DNA from: Lachnospiraceae bacterium
Lineage (GTDB): Bacteria > Bacillota > Clostridia > Lachnospirales > Lachnospiraceae
Direction of reading: 5' to 3'
NCBI GenBank assembly: GCA_015057635.1
Contig: SVEB01000033.1
Coordinates: 1-40,226 of the forward strand
Length of the DNA: 40,226 nt
Shown: positions 23,116 to 31,143 of the stretch, piece by piece
How the letters are laid out: each line of letters begins with the position of its first letter
Position numbering within the stretch: the first letter of the stretch is position 1
Translations under genes and position numbers: made by a program
Notes under the pieces: generated by a model
What the model was told of the DNA's origin: nothing
Database searches by the model: none
Seen by the model: only the letters and a program-made list of their open reading frames with translations

Positions 23116-25059
23116 ATGATATATCAGATGAGAAATGCAGTAATCGGATACCCAGGAAACCGTTTATTAGAAGGTGTTTCCATGGAGATTAAAAATAAAG
23201 AGAAAATCGCCGTGATCGGCAGAAACGGGTGCGGGAAAACGACCTTATTAAAAGTGATAGCCGGAAAATTAGAAGTCGACAACTTGGACAGTGATGAAGC
23301 ATTTATGATTCAGTCAGACGGAAAGCCGGCGATCGGTTATCTGGAACAGATTAATTTTGAAAATGAAACTCATACGGTTTATGAAGAACTGTTAACGGTA
23401 TATGAGCCAATTCTTGCTCTGGCCAAAAAGATAGAGAAATTAACGCAACAGATGGCAGAACAGACGGATGCAGACGCAGGCGATTCCATCCTTACACAGT
23501 ATGCAAAAGCGCTGGAGCGTTTTGAAAGCCTGGGCGGTTACTCCTATGAACATGAGATGGAGCAGGTCTTTACGAAGTTTGGTTTTGACCGTTCGGATCT
23601 CGACCGTTCCATCCGGACCTTTTCCGGCGGACAGAAAACAAAGATCGCTTTTGTAAAACTATTGCTTAGCAAGCCCGATATCATGCTCTTAGATGAGCCG
23701 ACCAACCATTTGGATATGCCGACCATTGAATGGCTCGAAGGCTATCTGAAAAATTACAACCATGCGGTCGTCATCGTATCCCATGACCGCATGTTCTTAG
23801 ATCGAATCGTGGATGTGACCTATGAAATCGAGCACAAGAAAATGAAACGCTATATCGGTAATTACAGCGCCTTTATGAAGCAAAAGCGTCTTGATTATGA
23901 AAAACAGTGCAAGGATTACGAAGCGCAGCAGAAGGAGATTGAACGTTTGACTACATTTATTGAGAAATGGAAGAACACGCCGACCAAGGTAGCCATGACC
24001 CGCTCCAAGAAAATGCAGATCGAGCATATGGAGAAGATTCCAAAACCAATGCGTTTTGATACAAAAGCCATGCATGCAAAACTGCAGCCAAGAAAAGAAA
24101 GTGCGAAAGAAGTGCTTACCGTAAGCAAATTAAAGATTGGTTACAGCGATGTGTTAGCCAACGTTTCCTTTGCTTTAAGAAAAGGACAGAAACTAGCGGT
24201 CATCGGGGAAAATGGAAAAGGAAAATCCACTCTTTTAAAAACACTTGTCGGACAGATCGCTTCATTAGGAGGTGATGTGAAGTTCGGAAGAGATGTGGAG
24301 TGGGGATATTTTGATCAGGAGCTTTTAAACCTGGATGAGAAAAAGACCGTGATCGAGGAGTTCTGGGATGCCTATCCGACCCTTCTAAGAACAGAGGTCA
24401 GAACGATCTTAGGAAACTTTTTATTCAGCGGTGACGATGTATTCCAACCTCTTACGCAGTTATCGGGAGGAGAGAAGGTGCGCCTTTCCTTAGCAAAGCT
24501 GATGAAGCGTCAGGCCAATCTTTTATTCTTAGATGAGCCGACCAATCATCTCGATATGATCGGCAAGGAAGCATTAGAAGGAATGCTAAAATCCTACGAA
24601 GGAACCCTGCTGTTCGTATCCCATGACCGTTACTTCATACAAAGCATTGCAGACAGCCTGCTTGTATTTGAAGGGGATGCGGTTCATTACTATCCATATG
24701 GATATCAGGAGTATTGTGAGAAGCAGGAAGAGAGCTCAAAATGGGATTCGCGTTCAGAAAAAGCATCTTCTGTCCGAATTCCGGTGAGATCAACGAAATC
24801 GGGAGATTCCAGAAAGGAAAAAGAAATACAGAACAAGCAAAAGGAATCAATGGGCAGAGAAAACATAAAAAAGGAAAGAAGAAAAGCATCAGTAGAAACG
24901 GAAATTACCCTTATCGAAAGCAAGATAAAGAAGCTAAATGGAATCTACTCAGATCCTGAAATCGCAACCGACTATCAAAAGCTTGGAGAAATCCAGCAGC
25001 AGATCGACGAGCAGGAAAAGCATCTGGATGAGCTGCTGTTAGAATGGGCAGGCCTATAA
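23116..25059 (+). CDS. ABC-F family ribosome-associated ATPase
   Basis: A 647-residue soluble protein with two ABC domains and no membrane segment; AAGGAGAG precedes the ATG. Domain 1 has Walker A GRNGCGKTT (35-43), signature FSGGQ (169-173) and Walker B with E194 (LLDEPTNHLD). Domain 2 has GENGKGKST (364-372), LSGGE (449-453) and E474. Both catalytic glutamates are intact. The interdomain linker (about 245-330, with 'KEIERLTTFIEKWKNTPTKV') is the P-site tRNA-interaction region. A charged C-terminal extension (about 545-647) ends in a coiled coil, as in Uup/YfmR-type and some resistance proteins. ABC-F proteins act on the ribosome, relieving stalling or displacing antibiotics. The attenuator-type leader argues for an inducible resistance role, but sequence alone does not separate this from a housekeeping factor. 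Confidence 0.92.
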   Translation: MIYQMRNAVIGYPGNRLLEGVSMEIKNKEKIAVIGRNGCGKTTLLKVIAGKLEVDNLDSDEAFMIQSDGKPAIGYLEQINFENETHTVYEELLTVYEPILALAKKIEKLTQQMAEQTDADAGDSILTQYAKALERFESLGGYSYEHEMEQVFTKFGFDRSDLDRSIRTFSGGQKTKIAFVKLLLSKPDIMLLDEPTNHLDMPTIEWLEGYLKNYNHAVVIVSHDRMFLDRIVDVTYEIEHKKMKRYIGNYSAFMKQKRLDYEKQCKDYEAQQKEIERLTTFIEKWKNTPTKVAMTRSKKMQIEHMEKIPKPMRFDTKAMHAKLQPRKESAKEVLTVSKLKIGYSDVLANVSFALRKGQKLAVIGENGKGKSTLLKTLVGQIASLGGDVKFGRDVEWGYFDQELLNLDEKKTVIEEFWDAYPTLLRTEVRTILGNFLFSGDDVFQPLTQLSGGEKVRLSLAKLMKRQANLLFLDEPTNHLDMIGKEALEGMLKSYEGTLLFVSHDRYFIQSIADSLLVFEGDAVHYYPYGYQEYCEKQEESSKWDSRSEKASSVRIPVRSTKSGDSRKEKEIQNKQKESMGRENIKKERRKASVETEITLIESKIKKLNGIYSDPEIATDYQKLGEIQQQIDEQEKHLDELLLEWAGL

Positions 25060-25110
25060 AATACAAAAAGTATTCCGGGGATTTTTCTATATAATTGAGA
25101 AAGTGATTGT

Positions 25111-25118
25111 GCTATAAT
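25111..25118 (+). promoter_or_regulatory. Extended -10 promoter of the yfhO-like gene
   Basis: TGCTATAAT at 25110-25118 is an extended -10 element. It overlaps the first in-frame ATG (25117), so transcripts from it start near 25125 and cannot use that codon. No consensus -35 box. Confidence 0.5.
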
Positions 25119-25215
25119 GGATTGGATAAAAATGTATAAAAAATCTAATGATAGGGAGCATGGGGGAATGATCTTTCAAAAACAGGATATAACAGAACAG
25201 ACAAAAGGAACGAAA

Positions 25216-27837
25216 ATGAAATATGCCAAACAATATCTCCTTCCTTTTTCTGTCTGTTTTTTCTTATTGCAGTTTCTGGTCTTTTTATATTTCTATCGAA
25301 ATCATAAAACCTTCATATGGAATTATGATGGACAGTATCAGCACTATCAGGCATTGCTATATTATTCAAACTATTTAAAAGAACTATTTTCCGGCGGCGG
25401 TCTTAAAATGGTGGATTTATCCATCGGGCTTGGAGCCGATGTCTTAACCACCTTAAACTACTATGTCATCGGAGATCCGCTGACACTGTTAAGCGTTTTT
25501 GTAAAGGCAGAACATATGGGGTTCTTTTATAGCTTTTTAATCATGCTGCGCCTATTCTTGGCAGGAGCAGCATTTAGCGCTTTTTGCTATCATAGAAAGA
25601 AAGCGCCGATTCCCACTCTTTTCGGAAGCCTTGTCTATGTATTTGGAAGCTATGCGCTGCAGGGCGGGATGAAGCATCCATTTTTCCTAAACCCGATGAT
25701 CTATCTTCCTCTTTTATGCATCGGGGTAGATTACCTAATGGAAAAGAAAAAAGGATATTTTCTCAGTATTATGGTCGCAATCAGCGCATTAAGTAATTTT
25801 TATTTTTTATATATGCTTACGGTCATCTTATTTATCTATGCGCTGGTAAGATTTTTTGCCACCTACACGAAAGATCAGGGAAAGCAGTTTCTAGGCATAT
25901 TGGGAAAGGGAGTGCTTTATTATCTGTTGGGGATCGGCCTGTCATTTGTGCTGTTATTGCCGACGATGTATGCCTTTTCTCAAAATGCCAGAGTTTCCAT
26001 GGAAGGGGTCACACAGAATCTCATTCATTACACAAGACGATATTATTATGACCTGCCGACTTATCTGATGAATTTTGGAGGGGGAAGGGCCAATTGGACG
26101 TTGATCGGCGTATCTTCTCTGGCGGTTTTCTGCATCGTCATAACATTTTTTAAAAAGAAGGAGAATCTGCATCAGAAAGTGCTGCTTTTAATCTGTGCGG
26201 TCGCAATCCTGATTCCTTTTTTCGGAAAAGTCATGAACGGATTCTCAACCGTCAGCAATCGGTGGTGTTTTGCAGTAGTATTTCTGTTTGCATTTCTAGT
26301 GGCTGACCATTATAAGGAGGTGTTTCAACTTCCCTCTTACCTAAAATGGATTCTCGCCGGATTTATTGCTGCCTACGATCTGTATGCTCTTTTGTGGGGC
26401 GGACTTTATACCCGGATCAATGTTGCCATTATGACTGTATTGGGGCTCTTTATCCTATGGAACAATTACAGGCCGATGAAAGCAAAGATTCAGGATATTG
26501 CAGTGCTTGCTATTCTTGGATTTCACATTGCAGTCAGCAGTAATCTATTATTTCAGCCGGCATTTGATGGATTCGGCACAGACTTTTTAGCATATGGCAG
26601 TATGAAAAATACCAAGACAGATCAGGCAATCGCGCTTATAAAAGAAATGGATGAGGGCTTTTATCGAATTGATGATCAGACGGTGACAAATCCGAATGAA
26701 GCCATGGTAGATCAATATAATGGTGTCAGCTTTTATTTTAGCTTGCTGGATAAAAGAGTATATGAATATATGAGCGGGGTTCAGAATGCGGCGCTGCGTT
26801 TCGCATTTCAATATTTCTCATTCAATGACAGGGCTTATCTAAACTCATTAAACAGCGTAAAATATATTATCAATCAGAAAAAATACAGCACCCAGTTTGG
26901 ATTCGAACCGGCAGGAAGTGTTGAAGCGGATGGAAGAAGCTACTACATTTACAAAAACAGCTATGCGCTTCCGTTAGCTTATACATATGATGCCTATATG
27001 ACAAGAGAGCAGTATGATGCATTAGAGCCGTTAAAAAAGCAGCAGGCCATGATGCAGACGGTCGTATTGGAAGAGGGGACGGACTTTATCAAAGAGAAAA
27101 AGCCAAAGACCTACGTATTGGATATTCCATATAAGGCCACCTGGGATGGGATCACGTATCAGGATGGAATCGTTAAGATTGCCGAAACGGAATCAAGGTT
27201 AACGCTAAACTATAATACCCCCAAATACAGTGAGGTTTATCTTGTGCTTAATGGAGTGGATCTCGGACCGGATCTGTCTGAGAAAATCGGAATCATGGCT
27301 AAGACGAATATCTGGGAGACTGCATATACGATACTGCGGTCTAGGACAAGCCCGTATTACTTTGGCTATACGGATGCGGTTCTGAATCTAGGATATGTAA
27401 GAAGAAGGTCAAATAAGACCGAGGTGGCATTTTCCCAGGGAAACAGATTTCATTTACAGGAAATCTCATTATATGCACAGCCATTAACTAAGTTAAAGGA
27501 TTATTATGAACAGCGCACAAAGAGCACATTAAAGAATGTGAAGATCAGCAACAACAGGATCGAGGGTGAGATCGACACCTGGAAAGACCGGATGCTTGTA
27601 TTCAATGTTCCGTACAGCAAAGGCTGGACCGCCTATGTAGACGGCAAAAAGACGGAAATCGCACAAGCAAATGTGATGTATATGGCCATTCCGATTACAA
27701 AGGGGAGCCATGAGATCCTATTAAAATACAGGACGCCTTATATCGGAATCGGCGCCTTCATCAGCATCCTGTCGGCGGCAATTCTTACAGTAATCATTAT
27801 AGCAGAAAGGTCGATTACGGCCAGAAGAAACGCATAG
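25216..27837 (+). CDS. YfhO-family multispanning membrane protein
   Basis: 873 residues from ATG 25216, chosen because AAAAGGAA is just upstream and the product then starts at a membrane segment (YLLPFSVCFFLLQFLVFLY); the ATG at 25117 is inside the promoter. About a dozen TM segments fill residues 1-430, with the first loop carrying 'WNYDGQYQHYQALLYYSNYL' and later 'GADVLTTLNYYVIGDPLTLL', typical of the YfhO (Bact_memb YfhO) family related to GT-C glycosyltransferases. The extracellular C-terminal half ends in one TM (IGAFISILSAAILTVIIIA). Family members are proposed to glycosylate lipoteichoic acid or other envelope polymers using lipid-linked sugars. It is monocistronic here. Confidence 0.88.
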   Translation: MKYAKQYLLPFSVCFFLLQFLVFLYFYRNHKTFIWNYDGQYQHYQALLYYSNYLKELFSGGGLKMVDLSIGLGADVLTTLNYYVIGDPLTLLSVFVKAEHMGFFYSFLIMLRLFLAGAAFSAFCYHRKKAPIPTLFGSLVYVFGSYALQGGMKHPFFLNPMIYLPLLCIGVDYLMEKKKGYFLSIMVAISALSNFYFLYMLTVILFIYALVRFFATYTKDQGKQFLGILGKGVLYYLLGIGLSFVLLLPTMYAFSQNARVSMEGVTQNLIHYTRRYYYDLPTYLMNFGGGRANWTLIGVSSLAVFCIVITFFKKKENLHQKVLLLICAVAILIPFFGKVMNGFSTVSNRWCFAVVFLFAFLVADHYKEVFQLPSYLKWILAGFIAAYDLYALLWGGLYTRINVAIMTVLGLFILWNNYRPMKAKIQDIAVLAILGFHIAVSSNLLFQPAFDGFGTDFLAYGSMKNTKTDQAIALIKEMDEGFYRIDDQTVTNPNEAMVDQYNGVSFYFSLLDKRVYEYMSGVQNAALRFAFQYFSFNDRAYLNSLNSVKYIINQKKYSTQFGFEPAGSVEADGRSYYIYKNSYALPLAYTYDAYMTREQYDALEPLKKQQAMMQTVVLEEGTDFIKEKKPKTYVLDIPYKATWDGITYQDGIVKIAETESRLTLNYNTPKYSEVYLVLNGVDLGPDLSEKIGIMAKTNIWETAYTILRSRTSPYYFGYTDAVLNLGYVRRRSNKTEVAFSQGNRFHLQEISLYAQPLTKLKDYYEQRTKSTLKNVKISNNRIEGEIDTWKDRMLVFNVPYSKGWTAYVDGKKTEIAQANVMYMAIPITKGSHEILLKYRTPYIGIGAFISILSAAILTVIIIAERSITARRNA

Positions 27838-27918
27838 AATGCTAGCGAAGCAGAAAAACAGAAAAGTTGCGGATAAGTTCGAAGATAAGATGCACAAAAA
27901 GGAAGCTTATTATTTCCA

Positions 27919-27947
27919 TTGACAAAGCTCTGGACATTCGATAGGAT
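27919..27947 (+). promoter_or_regulatory. Promoter of the 27974 gene
   Basis: TTGACA (27919-27924), a 17-base spacer and TAGGAT (27942-27947), 26 bases before the ATG. Confidence 0.65.
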
Positions 27948-27973
27948 GACATGAAGTTAAAAGAGAGAAAGAC

Positions 27974-28570
27974 ATGGACAATTTAATAAGCCGGGAAGAG
28001 CTGATTCAATATATAGATGAACTGGAGAATGCCATAGACAAATTTATCGTAGCGGGCATTTTCTATGGTCTCAACAGTGGAAATGATCATACAGAAGGAT
28101 TTTTAACAATCAAAAAGGAACAGGTCGATTTGGATCAGGGAACCATCACCCTGGAAGACGGAAGATGCGTCATCATGGATGAGCTGCTAAAGAAAGTCAC
28201 CTCAGAGGCGATGGAGCAGACCACATATTGCAAGATAGGCGGAGTGAACACAGCAACAAGTGATGAGGAATATGAACTCAATCCCTATTCCCCTTACATT
28301 ATAAAAGTAAAGCCGTTAGCGAAGAATGGTGATGGGATGATGCCGCTTAGCAATGCAGGATTTAAAAGACGGATCCGAATGATTTCCGAGTTCCTGACCG
28401 GTGACACCAGCCTGACACCAACCACGATCAAGTTCTCAGGTGCATATGATCTATTCCTAAGACAGGAAAGAAAAATCAGTTATACAGAAGCAGAAAACAT
28501 ATTAAAAGAAAACGGACTTATCATTCGAAGAAATCATCTGGTGGTGATGTTGAAGATGATAAATGGATAA
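27974..28570 (+). CDS. Uncharacterised 198-residue cytosolic protein
   Basis: Starts at ATG 27974 with AGAGAGAAAG upstream and a good promoter at 27919. No signal peptide or TM segment. The N-terminal half opens with ISREELIQYIDELENAIDKF, followed by 'VAGIFYGLNSGNDHTEGFLT', then beta strands (VDLDQGTITLEDGRCVIMDE). The C-terminal part (GFKRRIRMISEFLTGDTSLT and 'TIKFSGAYDLFLRQERKISY') is basic and helical, as in a DNA-binding or recombinase core-binding fold. I cannot place it in a family; a phage-associated origin is possible because TnpB debris and type VII cargo follow. A terminator lies 47 bases downstream. Confidence 0.6.
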   Translation: MDNLISREELIQYIDELENAIDKFIVAGIFYGLNSGNDHTEGFLTIKKEQVDLDQGTITLEDGRCVIMDELLKKVTSEAMEQTTYCKIGGVNTATSDEEYELNPYSPYIIKVKPLAKNGDGMMPLSNAGFKRRIRMISEFLTGDTSLTPTTIKFSGAYDLFLRQERKISYTEAENILKENGLIIRRNHLVVMLKMING

Positions 28571-28616
28571 AATATAGAAAAGTAATAAAAAGCAATAAAA
28601 AGCAAGAATCAGATGA

Positions 28617-28661
28617 CAGGGCAGCGAAGGATTGACACAATCATTTGTATGCCCTGTTTTT
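28617..28661 (+). terminator. Intrinsic terminator
   Basis: CAGGGCA (28617-28623) pairs with TGCCCTG (28650-28656), followed by five T. An inner GATTG/CAATC hairpin (28631-28643) lies in the loop. Confidence 0.8.
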
Positions 28662-28678
28662 GTATTCTGAATTCTGGA

Positions 28679-28789
28679 TGTCCAAAATGCAAACGTGCAT
28701 TAGGACGTGATATTAACAGCGCTGTTAATATTGTAAAAAAAGCAAAATTATTGTCTGGCTTGGACTATCTTGCCTGGGATTTAGACTAG
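28679..28789 (+). pseudogene. tnpB: C-terminal relic of TnpB (IS200/IS605 RNA-guided nuclease)
   Basis: The frame 28679-28789 reads CPKCKRALGRDINSAVNIVK, then KAKLLSGLDYLAWDLD and stop. CPKC plus RDINSAVNI at the exact spacing of the TnpB C-terminal zinc finger and the last RuvC aspartate motif (RD-x-N-A-x-N-I) identify it. Nothing upstream codes for the rest: the first CxxC, RuvC I/II and bridge helix are gone, and the terminator at 28617 abuts the break. It is therefore a deletion relic of about 36 codons. The DNA after the stop is structured (28800-28841), as expected for the transposon right end and its guide RNA. Confidence 0.8.
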
Positions 28790-28799
28790 GCGAGGTACA

Positions 28800-28841
28800 C
28801 TGTAAAGTGGAGGTACCAGAATGGTGAACTCCATTTTACAG
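28800..28841 (+). ncRNA. Hairpin at TnpB 3' end, candidate reRNA (omega RNA) remnant
   Basis: CTGTAAAGTGGAG (28800-28812) pairs with CTCCATTTTACAG (28829-28841), with a single G-T wobble in 13 pairs. It starts 11 bases after the TnpB stop. In IS200/IS605 elements the region between the tnpB stop and the right end makes the guide RNA and carries such hairpins. Whether this copy is still transcribed is unknown. Confidence 0.5.
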
Positions 28842-28958
28842 AATCTGTATAGACTGTTTATTCCGGTTTATGCAGAGAGGAATTAAATCAAAACCTACGA
28901 AAAGTTTTGTGCAAAATCTGTATAGTGAATAAGTTTGTATAGGAAAGTACAGATTTTG
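28842..28958. repeat. Repeated AATCTGTATAG motif and inverted repeat
   Basis: AATCTGTATAG occurs at 28842-28852 and again at 28915-28925. The second copy is part of an inverted repeat: CAAAATCTGT (28912-28921) pairs with ACAGATTTTG (28949-28958). The copies may mark the old transposon right end or form the promoter region of the next gene. The rest of 28571-29017 has no gene. Confidence 0.5.
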
Positions 28959-29017
28959 TTGAGCGGACGGAGGTATGCATCAAAAATTAAGAACGGTTCA
29001 TAAAATGGAGGGAAACC

Positions 29018-29344
29018 ATGAATGATTTTGTAGTAGATATACCATATCTGTCGAATGTAGTAGATGAAATAGTTCGATATGCAAAAGAATATCAGGAATA
29101 TGTGGACAGGCTGGAGTCAATTAAAAGCTCACTATCATTTGAGGTGCGTGCAAGGGCACAGATTGAGGCATCGTTTCAGTTGTTAGCCAGCAATATCGAA
29201 GAGCAGACAGCGTCTCTTAAGACATTAGGGGAATCCTTAAAAGAATTTTCAGAAGGCTATGGAAAAACAGAAGGAAACATTGTTTCAAATGAAGAAGGAA
29301 TTGAGTGGGAAATGGATGTCCAGGCAGGAGCTGTAGGTGCTTAA
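29018..29344 (+). CDS. Small helical type VII secretion-associated protein
   Basis: 108 residues; ATGGAGGG about ten bases before the ATG supplies a ribosome site. It is predicted all-helical: 'VVDEIVRYAKEYQEYVDRLE', then ARAQIEASFQLLASNIEEQT, SLKTLGESLKEFSEGYGKTE. The size and helix-turn-helix layout resemble WXG100-like partners and the LXG-associated small proteins (DUF5344/TIGR04197 type), but no WXG motif is present. The following gene is an LXG-type toxin tail, and the start of that frame (GTG 29337) overlaps this gene by eight bases. A chaperone or targeting partner for a secreted LXG effector is the best inference. The C-terminus (VQAGAVGA) is atypical. Confidence 0.6.
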   Translation: MNDFVVDIPYLSNVVDEIVRYAKEYQEYVDRLESIKSSLSFEVRARAQIEASFQLLASNIEEQTASLKTLGESLKEFSEGYGKTEGNIVSNEEGIEWEMDVQAGAVGA

Positions 29345-30108
29345 GAATGCAAAGTGGACAATAAACGCCTTTAAGATTGTGCAGAATGGTGCGTATTACC
29401 TGATCAAACGGATGTATTATACCCGGAGCAAGGATTCCATTAAAAAAACATTAAGGGAAGCCGTTATAAGATCGGATCAGAAGCATTTAAGAGTAGCGGG
29501 CTGTTTCGATTCAATCCAAGCGGGAGCACATTTTCACAGAATATCTCAAAGCTTTGCGATAACATCACAGGCTCGCTATGCACGAATGAATTTAAGAATT
29601 TTAATGTAGGAGATATCTATAAGTTTCAAAAGGGAGATGCATTAGGCAACATCGGCAAGTCGGTCGGATATCTGGCAGTGGCAGCAGATGCCGGAACAGG
29701 CATTTATGAAAATATCATGAACGGTACTTCTGGCTCTAAGATTGCCGCAGATGCGACAGTCGATGCTACAAAGGGACTTGGAGGAATGGCAGTCGTCACC
29801 GGATGTGCACATGTGGGAGTAGCCATTGGAACCGCAATCCCAATCCCGGTAGTCGAACCGTAGTCGGAGCCGCCGTCAGATTTGCTCTTGGATATGCTGG
29901 AAATACAATCTATAATCAATTGGTAGACGGTGTTGAGATCGGAGGGAAAACTGTGGTCGAATGGGCAAGTACCAGAGTGGAGACTGCAATTGATGCAGTA
30001 GTTGATGTGGGATCAGACATTGCAAAAGTAGCAGAAGACGCTTTGGACACGGCAAAGGATGCAGTAGGGGACTTTGTCGGCGGAATGGGAAACTTTTTAT
30101 TTGGATAA
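29337..30108 (+). pseudogene. LXG-type toxin C-terminal region, frameshifted twice
   Basis: Three overlapping frames together spell one protein. From GTG 29337, a frame runs to the A7 tract at 29442-29448. The reading then continues one frame over as KNIKGSRYKIGSEAFKSSGL, 'NVGDIYKFQKGDALGNIGKS' and 'AADATVDATKGLGGMAVVTG'. Near 29851 (a CCC run in AIPIP) it moves again to RTVVGAAVRFALGYAGNTIY, and ends GDFVGGMGNFLFG at 30108. The Gly/Ala-rich membrane-active segment followed by an alternating Val/Asp helix tail is the C-terminus common to Firmicutes LXG toxins. The usual ~400-residue LXG front part is absent, so this is a truncated, decayed effector. Confidence 0.65.
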
Positions 30109-30127
30109 TAGAAAGGAGAATTTACAT

Positions 30128-30388
30128 ATGGAAAAATATTTACCCATTGGATCAGTCGTACGCTTAAAGGGAGGCACCAAGCGCATTATGATATATGGAA
30201 GAAAACAGATTTCCGCCGATACCGGAGCTACATTCGATTATGTAGCCTGTTTTTATCCGGAAGGCAATATCAGCAATCAGCATACATTCCTGTTCAATCA
30301 TGACAACATTGAGGAAGTAGTGTTTAAAGGCTTTTGTGATGAAGAAGAAGAGAAGTTCACAGCAGAAGTGCTAGGAGGGAAAAAGTAA
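30128..30388 (+). CDS. DUF4176 protein (type VII secretion-associated)
   Basis: 86 residues from ATG 30128 with AAAGGAGA about nine bases upstream; the longer frame from 30074 lies within the toxin tail. The sequence MEKYLPIGSVVRLKGGTKRI, followed by MIYGRKQ, FDYVACFYPEGNISNQHTFL and FNHDNIEEVVFKGFCDEEEE, follows the DUF4176 pattern (YLPIGSVV-L-GG-KR-MI-GR, then FNH-DI--V-F-GY-DEEE). DUF4176 genes sit beside LXG effectors and EssC-type systems in Firmicutes, where their role is not settled. The stop overlaps the next ATG (TAATG). Confidence 0.85.
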   Translation: MEKYLPIGSVVRLKGGTKRIMIYGRKQISADTGATFDYVACFYPEGNISNQHTFLFNHDNIEEVVFKGFCDEEEEKFTAEVLGGKK

Positions 30389-30831
30389 TGATGCTTCTGT
30401 TAAAAAGGACAAGCAGGGACAGGGAGATAAAACAATTTGCGAAAAAAGAGTCATTTTCACAAGTTCCGGAATTTTATGAGAATAGCCTGGAGGTTTCCGA
30501 GCATTTTATCCGGTTAAAAGGAGAGATAATTCCTAAAAACTATATAATCGGAGTCTATGTAGAAGCACATGCCATGATCGATTTCTATTTTATTTTCATT
30601 ACGGGAGAATGGAAGAATGTATTTCATATCCCAAGAAAGGGCTCGAAAGAAGCGGAAAGCTCCCTTCATGTATTAAAGCAATGTATTCCAAACGCGATGA
30701 TCACAACCACAAGCTGGCTATTTGAATGGCCTACCCTCCATAAGAAAAAATTAGCGGGGCATTATCAGGAATTAGAAGAAAAACAGGAAATTGATTATCT
30801 GATTCATAACTTTGTTTCATTTTATGAGTAG
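30388..30831 (+). CDS. Unknown protein in type VII cargo cluster
   Basis: 147 residues; the ATG shares a TAATG junction with the DUF4176 stop, and AGGAGGG (30373-30379) lies about nine bases upstream. No signal peptide. Mixed alpha/beta: 'EHFIRLKGEIIPKNYIIGVY', DFYFIFITGEWKNVFHIPRK, then a helical C-terminus (HKKKLAGHYQELEEKQEIDY). Position directly after a DUF4176 gene and a toxin tail suggests an immunity or accessory protein, but I recognise no family. Confidence 0.6.
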   Translation: MMLLLKRTSRDREIKQFAKKESFSQVPEFYENSLEVSEHFIRLKGEIIPKNYIIGVYVEAHAMIDFYFIFITGEWKNVFHIPRKGSKEAESSLHVLKQCIPNAMITTTSWLFEWPTLHKKKLAGHYQELEEKQEIDYLIHNFVSFYE

Positions 30832-30849
30832 CTTGCCTGTGACAGAACG

Positions 30850-31062
30850 ATGGGATATGAATGCGTGGAGGGCAATAAAGCCACAATTATAGATGATAAA
30901 GGATTGGAAGTCACCGGAAAGATTGCTAAAGTAATGACATATCATAATGATAAAAAAGGATGCATGGTGGAGTTAGAAGGGGAAATAAAAGGACGGGTGA
31001 TTAAGGTGCATAAGAAGGCGTATTGCTTGGAGTTTAAGGATGGGCAGGATGATGGGAAGTAA
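30850..31062 (+). CDS. Small unknown protein (70 residues)
   Basis: ATG 30850, 18 bases after the previous stop; no good ribosome site, so coupling is assumed. The sequence is protein-like and beta-rich: 'CVEGNKATIIDDKGLEVTGK', 'KVMTYHNDKKGCMVELEGEI', 'KVHKKAYCLEFKDGQDDGK', resembling a small SH3-like barrel. No family recognised. It ends the cluster before the terminator at 31092. Confidence 0.5.
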   Translation: MGYECVEGNKATIIDDKGLEVTGKIAKVMTYHNDKKGCMVELEGEIKGRVIKVHKKAYCLEFKDGQDDGK

Positions 31063-31091
31063 TAGTGCGGTATTGTAAAAAGGGAAGAAAA

Positions 31092-31143
31092 AAAGAAAAG
31101 AAAACGCGGGGATTGGTTGAACAATTCTTTCGTTTTCTTTTTT
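31092..31143 (+). terminator. Terminator of the type VII cargo cluster
   Basis: AAAAGAAAACG (31096-31106) pairs with CGTTTTCTTTT (31131-31141) and a T-run continues. Confidence 0.8.

Noticed and set aside
25117..25215. Earlier start of the yfhO-like gene at ATG 25117
   Set aside because: This ATG lies inside the TATAAT box of the apparent promoter; ATG 25216 begins at the first membrane segment.
29442..29448. Programmed ribosomal frameshift at the A7 tract
   Set aside because: Possible in principle, but a second break near 29851 and the missing N-terminal domain favour decay.
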